The notes beneath the pieces are model-generated. The model saw only the letters and a list, made by a program, of their open reading frames with translations. It ran no database searches and had not been told where the DNA came from. Position numbers and translations under genes: made by a program. Of a stretch of 64,000 nt of DNA, positions 34,633-48,000 are shown one piece after another. Origin of the DNA: Prunella strophiata (lineage: Eukaryota > Chordata > Aves > Passeriformes > Prunellidae); assembly GCA_036583965.1 (NCBI GenBank), contig JAZBQD010000019.1:5216530-5280529 (forward strand), in the 5' to 3' direction. Numbering within the stretch: the stretch's first letter is position 1; every line of letters begins with the position of its first letter.

Positions 34633-37477
34633 CACATCCAATGCTGAAATCACTGCTCTTTTCCAAATAAGAGCTGAACCAAAGGTATTTTTAAATTAGT
34701 GAGTGCCACTTGGCCACAAATCTGGCAGAGAGGATGGAGCCATGTCCAGTCAGCAGGAATACAGCTACCAGTAATTCTGGTGGGAGGTGTCACATGAAAC
34801 ACCCTGCACAGAAGGGCTGCTGGTTTACCAGGATGGGCCCATACCCTGCAAAAGTTCTATTTTTATACCAGTTGAGAAACAGCAGTGTCCAACTATGGGA
34901 GAATCCAGCAGCAAAAAGAGGACATGGCAAAGCCAGCAGGAGTCTGCAACCAGTCAATCAGACCATGCACTTGGAAGCAGAGAGGCACAGGCTCCACTGC
35001 CTGCTCCAAAAATCACTTTATACATCTTTAACAGCTTATAAATAAACCAGCACAAGAGCAGGGACTGAAATTGCCTCCTCTGCCTTGGAGTGCCTGTAGC
35101 ACTGGTGCTTTCCATCTCCAGCTGGCTGCACAGAGGCTCCTGCACTCACCCTGCTGGGCTGCAGCTTGTGCCCAGCCCTCCTGAAAACAAGGATAAGGCA
35201 CTGATGTCCTAGAGAAGGGCAGATTCCCTCCCCATCCCTTTTCCTCACCCCAAATCAGCTGCTTTTTCAACTATTTGGGCTTCCCCACCTCTGAACTAAT
35301 GGCCTGGGTGCCAAAAATCCAATCTGCAGATGGGGAGTTCAGCACCTCCAGACTCACCTGTTGTGCAGCCCCAGCTGGAGATGGAAGTGACCCCCCAAAA
35401 AAATGGGTGTGAGGAAAGCAGGGCTGGGACCAACAGCTCTTTTGGGAAATGGCTTTGCTCCCCATCACATTTATTGCTACCTCACTTGTCCAGCTTTAAG
35501 GACATGGGCAATGATTTGAGTGCTTTTACTAGCCCAGTGCCAAGACTAAATTAACAATGTATATTAATAATATACAGCATTTTTAATGAAGCTGAGGTCA
35601 TTTTCTGATGCATAAAATAGTAAGCTAAAAATGACTAATTTTAAAATCAATACAAAATTCACTCCCCAGTGCTACTGCATAAACTGTAACTTTTATGCTG
35701 TGTCTTAAATATTAGATGGAAGTGGCTGGAAAACTCTGTACTGAGAAAGTTCTGCTCCTCTTCAATCTCAGAGGTGACCTGCAGGTTTACAAGTGGTTTT
35801 GGACTTCCCTAGAAAAGAAAAACTGGAGAACCACTGAATGCAGTGAGAAACCCTTCAGAAAACAGATTATTACCTGGTAATTCATGAACAGCACATAGAC
35901 ACACCAACTACCCAGCTCTGTGAAGCAAAGAGATGTTCAACCAAAACAGGAGCACTTCAGAGAATGCCACCCTAAACCATGGAACAGTTTGTGCCAGGTT
36001 TACCAAGCAGCTCCTCAGCTTTGAGTTAAAGATCATGTTTATGTACCCTTGTCCTTCTTTTTACCCAGCCCAAAACACTAAAAAAAAAGAGTAATCCACA
36101 GATTACACAAAACACTTGCCCTGGGATTCCTTGTGGCCATCTCTGACACAGAGGTTTTTGGGGTTATTGGAAGGTTTTTCTGTTTTGATTGGTTGGTTTG
36201 GTTTGTATTTTGTTTGTTTTTTTTTTTTTTTTTAATCTGTGAACACCATGGCATGCAGCACAGTGGTGTTTATTTGTGCAAGCATCACCCCAGACTGCAC
36301 ACCCAGAGCTGGGGCAGAACAGCACCCAGGGGTTTCTGAGGCCACAAAACTTTCCAGGATGAGGCCAAGGCACACACAGGATGGAGTCAGACCCCTGGAA
36401 CTGGTTCTGAGCCACATCACTGCCTAAAGAGGGATTTAGCTAAAACCATGCTATGGAACTCACTGAATAAAACACACACAGGACACAACAAAGCAGTCAG
36501 GATGAAAATGATCCAGTGTTTGAGCTGGAGAGCAGTGGACTAGGCATAAACATCAGATGTGGAACATTAAGAAAGGCACCTGCTTCCAAACCTTTGAATT
36601 TCAGCTGTGTGGAAACATTCTCATGCTTTTCTGACAAAGAGAGGTTCTGTCTGTCTGTTCTAATTTTGGAACAAATTGCTGTAGCCCCCAGATACTTTAA
36701 TCTGGACAGACCACAAAAATTAAAAGGTTCCTGTAGCAAAATTTCTACTGGCTTCCCTAAACCCAAACACATCAGAGCAGGACAAACACAAAGGAAGAGA
36801 ATATTCTCCTTAATGAAATACAAATATTAGTAACAAAATAACTTGCTTTCTGTGTGTGTCTTATTCTCCATCTTAAATAGGTCTTATTCCATCAAGATAA
36901 TCCTGAAAGCCCAGTTTCTAAGACACTCAAGCCAGGTGAAATGAGTACTAGCCCTAAGAGCATAATATCCTGGGCTAGAAACATATTTCACAGTTATAGG
37001 CTCCTAGAAATATCCAGTATTTCCCCTTATAACATGAAACCACTACTCCTTCCAGCCATATCCCCAGCTGGTAGCAGGCAATAGAGCAGAGTCTTAAAAT
37101 AGACACAGATGTAGGACACACTCTATTTCCCAAGGCAAACTACAGGCAAAATACCATGACCATTATAAAAAAAAAAAAAAAGGAGGAAAAAACCCACACA
37201 CTGAACTCACAAGCAAGAAACAGGTTGGCAATGGAGGGACAATTCAGTGCAGGCACATCCAGCTGCTGCAGTGACCAGCAGGGTGACACCAGAGCAGGGA
37301 CACAGTCACACACCTTCCCAGGGCACGAGGTGAGGACACACCGTGCAAACCTCAGGGAAAATCCCTGCCCCACATAAATCCTCAGCTCTGGGCTCTGTGC
37401 AAGCACAGAAGGGAGGCACTCCCATTTGGGTGGTAATTAGATAAAGTGGAGCTAATTAACAAATGCTGGTGATGCAG
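34633..37477. other. Intron 1 spacer
   Basis: No gene was recognised. A T/G low-complexity stretch (GATTGGTTGGTTTGGTTTGT then T18) lies at about 36186-36234, and a poly(A) run at 37168-37181. Confidence 0.5.
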
Positions 37478-38960
37478 TCACAGAATCCCAGAATCCCAGA
37501 ATGAGGTTGGGAGAGACGTCTAAGATCATGGAGTCCAACCCATGTCCTAACACCTCAACTCAGAATCCAGACTATAGCACCAAGTGCCATGTCCAGCCTT
37601 TTTTAAACACATCCAGAGATGGTGATTCCACCACTGTCGCCCTGATTTTTCAAGTTTCTCTAAAACCTTCTGATGTTTACATTCTTGTGCAGAACTTTCT
37701 CGCACACTTTTTGTAAATAACTTATTGTTTTGTCTTCCTCTATGGAGGAAGAGCAGCTTGATGGACTGTTGGGTTGTCCAGTGGCATTGAGGAGGTGGCA
37801 CTGTCACCCTCCAATGACACTGGGATTTCAGAAAACTATAAATGGAGTCAGATTCAATAAACTCCCTTTTTTTACTCTCTCACACCTTGCAAAGAGCTGC
37901 TGTCCGTGTTGTGTCGTTTGTGCTCTACAGTGACACCACCACCTCTCTGGGAAGAGCATTCCAGTTCTTTATTATTCTTTTGGTGAAAATTTTTTTCCCA
38001 ATATCCAACCTCCACCTTCCCTGGCATAGCTTGAGGCTGTGTCCTCTGGTTCTGTCAGCTGCTGCCAGGTGGGAGAGACTGACCCCACCTGTGCACAACC
38101 TCCCTTCAAGGAGTTGTAGAGAGCAATAAGGTCACCTCTGAGCCTCCTCTTCTCCAGGCTAAACACCCCCAGCTCCCTCAAACGTTGCTCACAGGGTTTG
38201 TGTTCCCAGCCCCTCCCCAGCCTCGTTGCCTCCTCTGGACACGTTCAAGCAGCTCCAGATCCTTTCTGAACTGAGGGCCCAGAACTGGACACAGCACTCA
38301 AGATGTGTCTCACCAGTGCTGAGCACAGGGGCAGAATGACCTCCCTGCCCCTGCTGGCCACACCATTCCTAATGCAGGCCAGGAGCCATTGGCCTTCTTG
38401 GCCACCAAGGCACACTGCTGGCTCATGTTCAGCTGCTGTCACCAGCACCCCCAGGTCCCTTTTTGCCTGGGCATTATCCAACTACACTGTCCCCAGCCTG
38501 TAACATTGCAGGGGAGTTTTATGGCCAAAATGTAGAACTCAGCACTTAAACTTATTAAACTTCATGCTGTTGGACTCTGCCCATCTGTCTAACCCATCGA
38601 AGTCTCTCTGCAGGGCCCTCCTTCCTTCCAACAGATCACCACAAGCTCCCAGCTTAGTGTCATCTGCAAATTTGCTAATGAAGGACTCAATGCCCTCATC
38701 CACATTCATCTATAAAGATATTGAATAGAACTGGTCCCAGCACAGAGCCCTGAGGGGGCTGTACACCAGCTGGATGCAGCACCATCCCCAGCCACTCTCT
38801 GGGCCATGCAGGCAGTTCCTAACCCAGCACAGAGTGCTCCTGTCCCAGCCATGGGCTGCAGCTTCTCCAGGAGTGTAGCTGTGGGACACAGTGCCAAAGG
38901 CCTTGCTGAATCTAAACAGACAACACCCACAGCCTTACAGTGCACAGTCAAAGTGGAGAC
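37478..38960 (-). mobile_element. CR1 LINE fragment (~1.2 kb plus nested LTR, antisense)
   Basis: The element starts at its 3' tail (AGAATCCCAGAATGAGGTTG) and runs through the carboxy-terminal part of the reverse transcriptase frame. The minus-strand translation shows the CR1 motif [20 protein letters not shown], then upstream SREVILPL-like and DFSKAF-like remnants. Frameshifts and stops break the frame, so it is inactive. A family C LTR at 37635-37935 interrupts it. The 5' limit near 38960 is approximate. Confidence 0.88.
37635..37935 (+). mobile_element. Solo LTR, family C copy 2, nested in CR1
   Basis: The 301-bp LTR begins TGTCGCCCTGATTTTTCAAG and ends GCTCTACAGTGACA. CCACCAC occurs at 37628-37634 and 37936-37942, a 7-bp match that includes the expected 6-bp duplication. 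It contains TATAAA (37837-37842) and AATAAA (37856-37861). It splits the CR1 between GGTGATT and CCTCTCTGGG; the related CR1 at 51406-51882 shows the uninterrupted sequence near 51542-51564. Confidence 0.92.
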
Positions 38961-39350
38961 CAGAGGGGTGTAGAGAGGGAATTGTGGCACGTGTGTGGCT
39001 GGGTGAGCTCTGTGATCAGCTCTGCCCTCTCTGGGTGTGCTCACAGCACTCACATCTGCCCTCTGGAGCAGCTGCTGCTGCTGCCAGCCCGGGGGTGGCA
39101 GAGGGCAGGACATGGCATCCAGGAATTCCCTGTGGCTCCAGCAGCAGCTCCAGCTCACTCAGCTGCACAGACCAGCAGCAGAGCCCTGGCTCTCCCCACG
39201 CAGCTCTGCAAAGCCAAGCTGGGCTGTCCTGATGCTGCAGAGAGGGGAACAAGGAGCTGTGCCCAAGAAAAGGCACCTCTGCTTGCAGCACACAGCCCCC
39301 CACCCCAGCTTTGGATCTTGCTGTTTATAAAACAGCACGGGAAAACCTTC
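38961..39350. other. Intron 1 spacer
   Basis: GC-richer sequence between the CR1 and the family B LTR. It may include the decayed 5' part of the CR1, but I cannot show it. Confidence 0.4.
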
Positions 39351-39354
39351 ATGC

Positions 39355-39972
39355 TGTGAAAAGGGCATGTTATATGGCTCTGCACAGATATTTATGTGTT
39401 ATGTTATATTGATTAGTAGGGCTGTGTTAATATTTTAATAGTATGGGTAAAGGTGGTTTTATGGTTAAATTGTAGTTTTTGTGGTTAAAATAGAAACTAT
39501 GTATGTGAGATATATTTTTTTAAGAGAGGAGGGGGGTACTTGCATAGAAATAATTGCCACAGAATGTGTAAATCTTTCAGAGAAGAAAGAATTTATGAGT
39601 CTTATCAGAAAGGACCAAATTATTCCTGCCTTGCTGAACCTTGAAGACACCAAAAGGAATTAAGAGAAAGAAGCTGACAAAAACCAAAATAAATCCTTTG
39701 TTTGAATGGAATTTATGCATCATGCATGAGATATATGAATATGCAACAGGTTATTGCTTTTAAGGGTTAATCCTCTGTTAATGGGTGCTGCTTTCAGAGC
39801 TTAATTTGCCCAGGAGAGCACCTGAACGGGTTTGTAACTCTTTGGTTTTTTATTGTCTCATATTGTCCTAATCTCAATTGTTCAGATTTTTATTACTCTA
39901 ATTATATTACTATTTTTATAACCATTTATACTATTAAAATTTAAAAAAACCAAGTGATTGGTGTTTTTCACA
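39355..39972 (+). mobile_element. Solo LTR, family B copy 2
   Basis: The 618-bp LTR begins TGTGAAAAGGGCATGTTATA and ends TTGGTGTTTTTCACA. It is flanked by ATGC at 39351-39354 and 39973-39976, a 4-bp duplication typical of class I (ERV1-like) or related elements. It carries the family word ATTTATGCATCATGCATG and the ATTAAA near its right end. No internal viral sequence adjoins it. Confidence 0.87.
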
Positions 39973-39976
39973 ATGC

Positions 39977-40813
39977 TGAAGCCTCCCTGCATTAAAACAA
40001 GGCACCTGCAGCTTTTTGTGTTCAAAGCAGCTTTGGCTGAGCCTCCTTCATGGAGCCATTGTGTTCAAGAGGTACAAACAGTGCATTTTCCAGGGTGGCC
40101 TCACTGTCACACACACTGTGCTGAGCACAGAGAGCCATCAGGCACAGAGCCACCTGCACCATGGACACAGCACTGTCACACCAGACAGCACAGTGAGAAG
40201 CTGGATGGGCAGAAAGAGAATCAAGCACAGCACGTTTAATTCCAGCAAAATAAATCATATGTGTGATGCACCATGTCCTGTCAGGTGAGGAAAACCACCA
40301 AGAATTGTATGTGTGAGTTTCTGAAATCCAAGGGTGTTTTTTTTTCCCTAAAGCAGCACGTGGGAGCCCCCAGCAGAAATGCCCTGCAAACCCCCAGGTG
40401 GGACAAACACCTCCCCAGCCCTTCTGCACATCTCACCCTGAGATGGTTTTACCCAAGCACCAGGAATGTTATTAATAAATAATTAATTTCTTTAATGCCA
40501 GTCTGCATTAATGCCAGAATGTTAATATCTGGGGAAGCCAATCTGACTAAATACCATGCTGCTCTAATGAGCAATTTTTCTGCATTCACCAGCAGCAGCA
40601 GCAAGGCTCTGTTGTGGAGTGTGGCTCTCCATAATTAGCACCCACTCATTGCACTGCTGTGAGCTGAAGGCAGGAATGAGGAGGGAAGCCCATAAAGTTT
40701 GAAACACTCCTTCAGTGGGATTTTTGTTAGGGACAAAGGTATTCCACAGCCCTTTTTAGCACAGAGAGAGGAGAAGGATTGGAGGGAAAAGCAGTGGTGT
40801 CTTCCAAAGGATG
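39977..40813. other. Intron 1 spacer between two family B LTRs
   Basis: This 840-bp stretch has no retroviral gag, pol or env similarity that I can see, so the flanking LTRs are not the ends of one provirus. Confidence 0.55.
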
Positions 40814-40818
40814 AGGAG

Positions 40819-41446
40819 TGTGAAAAATGCATGTTACATGATTGGCTTTTTGCAAATATTATATGTATCATGTTGTATCAATTTTGTAGTGCTATACTGA
40901 TGTTTTAATAATATAGTAAATGTGGTGTTATAGTTAAATTGTGGTTTTTGTAATTAAAGTAGAGACTATGGATGTAAGATTTTTTGACAGGAGGAATGGG
41001 GTATTCACACAGGGATAGCAGCCACAGGGCACCCAGATCTTCCAGGGAAGAGAGAATTTATGACTCTTATCAGAAGGAACCAAATTCTTCTTGCATTGCT
41101 GAGACTGTGGGACGCTGAGAGACTGGGAGTGAGAAGATGACAAAAACCAGATGAAAACCTTTGTTTTAAGTGGAATTTATGCATCATGCATGGGATATAT
41201 GAATATGCAACAGGTTATTGCTTTTAAGGGTTAATCCTCTGTTACTGGGTGTGCTTTCGGGGCTTGATTAGCCCAGGAGGGCACCTGAACTGGTTTGTAA
41301 CTCTTTGTTTTTATTGTCTCGTATTGTCCTAAATCTAAACTGTTCAAATTTTATTTACTCTAATTATATTACTATTTTTATATCCATCTTATCTCTATTA
41401 AACTTTTAAAAATTTAAAAAAAACCAAGTGATTGGCGTTTTTCACA
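40819..41446 (+). mobile_element. Solo LTR, family B copy 3
   Basis: The 628-bp LTR begins TGTGAAAAATGCATGTTACA and ends TTGGCGTTTTTCACA. AGGAG is present at 40814-40818 and 41447-41451, so the apparent duplication is 5 bp here against 4 bp in the other two copies. Same orientation as copies 1 and 2. Confidence 0.87.
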
Positions 41447-41451
41447 AGGAG

Positions 41452-44400
41452 CATCTCAGCAAAGCATATACAGGGCTGAAAAAAACCACAGCTATGCTTT
41501 GAAAGCTGTGCCTGCAGATACCTGTAAAGGGCACATCCTCTGTTTTCAGCTCACAGGACAGTTCCCCTCTGAGCCCAGGAAGCTCAGTGACTTTTCCACT
41601 CCTTATCCTAAGGGTTTTGCTGGGAGACAGCAGTAAATAAACGAGCCCCTACATTGCAGAATTCACCCCCAGACCTCCAAGCAGTCCAAGGTCTTGCAGG
41701 GCTTGTTAGGAGCCAGCAGCTTTGAAAGGCTCTGGCTGACTCTGCAGGGTGTTACATGGCTCAGAGGATGGTGTTAACAACCTGCATGGCTTTGATCTTG
41801 GGCACTGAATGAAGCAGAGCTCACACTCCTCAGCCCTGAGCAATTCTAGAGCCACGCTGGGGGTCACAGAAGTGTTTTGTCTGGGAGGAAACAGCATTTT
41901 GAGAAAGGGAAGTACCTGAATCACCTTTGGCTGGGTGGAAGAGGCTCTGCATAACCTGTTGGCAGTAGCAGTGATGTTCTCCCTGCTGTGTGTTAGCTCT
42001 CCATACCCTCCCTACCCATGGTCACTCAATAAAGAAACATAAAATGAAAGCTAAAAATGTTGTCATAGATTTTTCTAATTTTTAAAAAATGTTCTTTTTT
42101 AGGCTTTTAGAACAGCAGCTACAACAAAATAGGGCACACTTGTGGACCAGTAAGCAAATATGAAACCCTTTTAGACATATTTTCCCTCAAATCCCTGACT
42201 AATTAATTGCTAAAAAGCTCAGGCTGAGGGAAGGTATTATATAACCACATGCAGTAATCCTCAATACCACTTAAGGAAGGGGAGGGGTGGGTAAAGGGTC
42301 TAAGATGCTTTTTTATTTTCCAGATTTCAGCTTTGAAACACCTGTGCTCTGTAATTGTTAGGGAAAAAGAGTGAGATTTGTAGTCAGCCATTTCAGGCAT
42401 TAAAGAAGCTGCTTCTCCTGGTAAGTGCAGAAAGCAGAGTGGTTTTGGGGGGGCTTGGAGCAGCCCAGAGCCCAGTCCTTGCTGCTGGGCATGGAATGCA
42501 CCCTCCAAATGCAGCATGAGTGGGAATGCTAATGTAAATCTCAAATTTCAAATTCACTGGCTGGAACTTCCATGTTTTAAGACATAAAGATGTGAGTCTA
42601 TTCTAGAAATATCACTAAGGTGCATTGTGCAGTAATAGGGGGTGTGTAGGGCAGAGACACTCAGGGCAGGTGAACCCTCTGCTTTGGCTCAACCAGCACT
42701 GCAATGGATCATTGTATCTGCTGAAGTATTTGGCTGTCAGCAGCTCCATTCACAAATAATGCACTGAAAACCTCACCTTCCCATTTTTTTTTGATGGCTT
42801 CAGCATTTGTCCTGTAATAAATCTTGCCCCAAACCCACGCTGCCTCAGCAGCATCCCCCATCTACAAACCAGCAATGCAGTGACAGATGAGATGTGAATT
42901 CCCTGCTCAGTTGCAGGCACATGTTTTGATAAATTGTGAGCTTATGGGAGCCATGTGCACCAGCTGAAACAGCAGGTCATGTTAAATCAAATCCCTTTTG
43001 AGCCCCTGATCTTCCACATGCATGAGACCAGCTGAGTCACTGCCTGTGCAGGGAGGAAAGCACTGGCCTCTGGTAGTGACATTGAGTATTTTCCAAATAA
43101 AATCTCCCTGCATTACAGGTCAAACTATCTCCCCTTGGTACAGTCCTGGTACTGGACATCACAGCCATCCTGGTTTGCTCCTACAGGAAGTCCTCTCCTG
43201 CAGATTGAGGCTATAAAGTAGACAAAAAGGTGAAAGAGCATCAAAAAATCAAATTACTTCTATTTTCCCATCTCCAGCCACCCCTGGAAAGAAGACAGCA
43301 AAATGCCAAGCTGCAGTAGATGATTTCCCTCCTACAAGAAGTTAAGGAGAGAGGGGACAGAGGGTCCAGGTGGGGCAGGGGACATGCTGGTGGCATGGCC
43401 AAGCCCATGGCCAGTGCTGAGCTGTGTGGGGCCAAGAGCAGCAGCACAGGAGGGGTCAGAGGTGCCCCAGTGGCACTGCTGGAACCTGGGAGCACACAGG
43501 GCAGAGCAGGGTGTGCCATGGAGTGCTTCCATCCTCAGGGCAGGCTGGTAAAGCCTTTTCCCATTCCACAGCTGGATCACCCGGGTGGCTCCACAACCTG
43601 GAGGTTGCCTGTGGTTGCATGCAGCCAAAAATCTTGTAATAGGGACAATTTTTTCTCTCTCTCTCCTCTTCTCCAGATGTCTCCTGTATGAAAACCACGT
43701 CCTTAAGTGCAACCATCTCCAGGCTTGATCTTCTCCCTACTTGTGCCTCTCATTCAGCTGACATTAATGCTGGTACATTCCTAAACATGTATTTATAACC
43801 TTCTTCAAGTATACATCAGACTACACACAATGCCACCACTCAGCTGCCTTCTTTTTATAATGCTGGTGTTTTTACTGTTTTGCTAGACCTTCCACTCTTT
43901 TATTATAACTTCAGTGCCCCAGGATGACACACCAGCAGGGTTAGGGAAAAAACAGTTCTTGCACACCTCATCTAGAAGGATTAAAGTAAAAGTAAAAAGA
44001 TAAAAGATTGTGAAAGCCTAAAGATTGTTAAAACCCCTCTCCTTTCCTTTACTGTAACAAAACAGGGGAAGAGAGGCTGCTTGTGACTGTTCCCAGAAGC
44101 CATCTGAACCTGATTAGTGTCCTGATTTGGGAAATCATGTGGAAAAAAGAAAGAAAAGGTTCCTACCCAGGGATGCAAACAGAATTACAGAATTGCTCAC
44201 TTATAGCAATCACCCTCTGCCTGTGCTGAGCTCGAGGAGCTGGTCCTTTATCCTGGTCAGCAGGAACTTTGTGCCCTGGGGATGCAAATCCTCATTCTGA
44301 ATGTCCACAATGCTGGAGACAGCCCCTGGCAAACAGGAGGAGACAGGAGGGAGCACTTGTGCCTGGGAGCTGTCTGTTTTCCCTACCAATATTAGCTGGT

Positions 44401-44744
44401 CCATTAGAAGTTGTTATCTCTCCTTACCAGTTGTGCCTCCTGTGTCCCCAGGCCATCACAGCTCTGCTCTGACTCTGAAAAACAGCTCTGAAGGCCAAGT
44501 CTGAGGTGCTACAACACCACAAAGGGGAGGGAGGGTAAACCTTCTCCAGATCTCAGTGAACCTGCAGCAGCATTGACAGGATGATATCCTGATCCTTGCC
44601 CTCACTGGGAACTCCACCAGGCTTCAGGGTGATCAGGATTTACTCCTCATTTCTTCACCACCAAGAGGGGTTTGACCCCTTTGTTCATTCAGATTGCTCC
44701 TTCCTTTGCTAAAAAGAATGAGCTGAAGGTCTTCTCTCCCTTTT
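41452..44744. other. Intron 1 spacer
   Basis: No gene or mobile element was recognised. The composition is ordinary for the intron. Confidence 0.5.
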
Positions 44745-44750
44745 CCTCCC

Positions 44751-45052
44751 TGTCACTGTGGAGCACAAACGGCACAACACGGACAGCAGCTCTTTGTAAG
44801 GTGTGAGAGAGCAAAAAGAGAGAGTTTATTGAAATCTGACTCCATTTATAGTTTTCTGAAATCCCAGTGTCATTGGAGGGTGACAGTGCCACCTCCTCAA
44901 TGCCACTGGACAACTCAACAGTCCATCAAGTTGCTCTTCCTCCATAGAGGAATGCAAAATGATAAGTTATTTATAGAAAGTGTGTGAGAAATTTCTGCAC
45001 AAGAATGTAAACATCAGAAGGTTTTAGAGAAACTTAAAAAATCAGGGCGACA
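44751..45052 (-). mobile_element. Solo LTR, family C copy 3
   Basis: The 302-bp LTR is in reverse orientation: the plus strand begins TGTCACTGTGGAGCACAAAC and ends AAAAAATCAGGGCGACA. Perfect 6-bp duplications CCTCCC lie at 44745-44750 and 45053-45058. It is the only one of the nine delimited LTRs in the same orientation as RTN1, so its polyadenylation signal (TTTATTG on plus) is read in the sense direction of the RTN1 transcript. Confidence 0.92.
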
Positions 45053-45058
45053 CCTCCC

Positions 45059-48000
45059 CACCATTTCAACTACTGAAACAATAAAATCCTTCTCTTACTC
45101 ATCTCCCAAAAGCCAGCAAATACCTGCACACAGCACGTGCAAAGAGCACACGGCTGATGGAGGCTGTGTGGGAAAAGTGCTCCCAGCACAGACCTATCCA
45201 TGGGCACCTGATGGAATCAGGAGAATGACACTGAAGAAGTAAGTTTTTGAAGAAGTTGGTTTTTGGAAGATAAATACCTTTCCCTCCCAATCAACGTCCT
45301 CACCACAAAAAGCAGTTTCTGCCATGAGCATCGGGGTTTCTATGCAGAAGCAAAGAACACCCAGTGCATGCAGTGAGAAACCTGCAGAGAAATGCAGAGT
45401 GCTGAGAGGGAGACATCTGGATTCTCTGGGAGCTGTGAGCAGTGTTTACTGCACACCAATAGTGGCGCTTGCAAATGCAAATGTGTGTGTGAATCCCAAA
45501 AAGCAACAGACTGCAGGAGCAACACGAGCGTGGGATGCGACACGGCATCAGCTATATCTGCCTGCCTTCTGGCTTTTTTCAAGGGTAGGGAAAGAAGAAA
45601 GAGTTTGTAATGCCAAGGGAATTTAGCACACTAAACCTTGTCACTATAAGGATTGATTTCTGGCTTGGGTGTTTAAAAGAAAGAAATCTATCACCCAACG
45701 AATTCATTTCTCCTTCTGCTTGAAGTCAGTGGCTGTCGTTGCCATCGAGTGTGGCAAATGTCCCTTGATCACTGCTTGGAGGGGTCAATGAAACCTCTAA
45801 TAATCTAAATTTAACAGACAATTACAATGAAATACCTTTTTAAACAGCCAGCCTGGAAAGCCTTGCCTGTCTCTTATGAAGCAACATGGGAATTTCAAGA
45901 GCTCTTCAAAGGCTCTGTTGTGCTCGCTGAAAGCAGAGGTGGAGCAGTAGCAGCTGCTGGTGCTGCTCTGTGTGAGGAGATACAACTGCTCCCCACTCAT
46001 GCTCAGTCACTCTGCACTGCAGGTGGGTTTATTGTCTCCTACAGTGTCTCCACACAGCACTGTTCTTAGAATACATAAGTGCAGGGTGCCCAAAATAGGT
46101 TCAAAACAGGTTCAAGCCTGACTTTCAAGCCATACTTTCCAAGGAGAAATGCTCTTAAAAATGTCACCTGTCTCTCTGGTGCCCATCTGAGGCACTGGTA
46201 CCTTTGGGCTCTAAAAACCTGTGCTCTTGCACACAAGAACACAATCCATTACTGTTGTGCACGTAGTATTATTATCAATTATTTCAATTTCAATAAATCG
46301 AAATAGGAGCCCCAGTAGGGGTTTATACTCCCATATGCTGAAAGCTGAGAAAAGAAGATAGTGCTGCCCCAAATGGCTACAGCCTGAAAAGCCAGAGGCA
46401 GAAAGTGAAGGAGAAATAGTGATCACAAAGAAGTCATGTCAGTGGAACTGGGACCATTTACTATTTTGGTTCTGTGCACCTCTGAGGCAGGATCTCTCTT
46501 ATTCCATATCCACAGAGTACCAATCTCAATAGTGCCCTGACCTTGATTGATATTATAAGATGGATGTGATAATAAGACAGACATTTTCTGAGTGTGCTCT
46601 CCTGAGATCCATGGCTTCCTGAGGGCTGGAAGTAAGAATCAAGCACTGCCTAGCTGAGAACAGGTTGGCAAGAAATTTTCTTAGGAGGGAACTGTATCAC
46701 CAGTGCCAGACAAAAAGGCTGGATTGCTTTTAACCAAACACTGAGCAGCCACATCTTTCACAGATGTCCTCCCACTGCCTTTAATAAGATCTGTACAAGG
46801 CTTGAACTTTCAAAAAGCTAGGAATTGCATCTGAGCTCCCAAATGGCATATCTAGGTTTTTAATCTGGATCTTCTTTACTATCACATTGTTAGTTTTGAA
46901 TAAATGATCCATAAACCTGAGCCCTTTTTATTGTCCCTCAGTTCTGCTTTCTACAAATACATTCATTATTTGCATGTTGTCACTGAACACTTAATAGTCT
47001 CTCCCATGGAGCTGTGGAAAATTGTTATATTGGAATATATACACTGCTCATTAGAGACTGCAGAACTAAACAATTAGCTCACATTATGTTGTCTCCTTCA
47101 GCTGATGATGAGAGTAACCAGCAGCAGATTATGAATAACAAATATCCCCATTATCAAGGAACAGCACCATAGAAAGGGAGCGTTGCTGGATGAGCCACCT
47201 AGCACTTGATCAGAACTCCAGCAAACACTTGAGAGTGCTGCCTTATCCCACTCTCATAACCCCTTTATTTTTAAACAAAAAAGCTGTCAAAGAAGATTAA
47301 AAGAAGTGCTGTGAAATAATTTCCAGCTTTGAGCCACAGAGCAAAAGAGGACTTGATAAAAAAGGTCTCAGTGTGTTTTCACACTCAGGGATGGTACAGA
47401 AGAGAGAGATGGGGTCAGGCAGGCTGAACACAGCACAGGGCTGCAAACTCCCATGCTGTGCCTCATCTGGGGAGGGGTGTGTGTCTTTGGGCACTTCACT
47501 TCATTTCCCATCTCTTTACTCACTTGGCCTTGATATTTCCACACCCACTATGGGAAGAGGCAGCACGTGTGCATTAGAATCCATTAAAAGTGTTGAAGAG
47601 CCACACAATGCAAGGGAATTCACTTATTTCAAATATACCAAAAGCTAGGAAGAAATGAAAAGGCTTTTTCTATTTCCCATCCCTTCTGATTGTGGACATG
47701 CACAGAAGCACACTCTGACTTCCAAGGTAATTACTGACAGAGTGAGTTTGACCTTGCCATAGCACTATAAGACAAAATCTTTAAGCATGAGTTCTGCAGG
47801 ATGTCAGATTAAATGGTGCAATTTTAAATTTTGATTTAAATCCAAGTAGGACCATTTCTTTCCACCAGTAACCCTTCATCCATGAAATGCAACTGATCTT
47901 TTTTTTTTTTTTCTCTTTTTACATTAAACTGTTCCAGTGAATGGAGAAGGCCACGTGCTCCTCCTCCTGCACTTCCATCTCAACTCTGCTGACTCCCAGG

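Noticed and set aside
39355..41446. A small provirus flanked by family B copies 2 and 3
   Set aside because: Flanking duplications differ (ATGC against AGGAG), and the 840 bp between shows no retroviral content.
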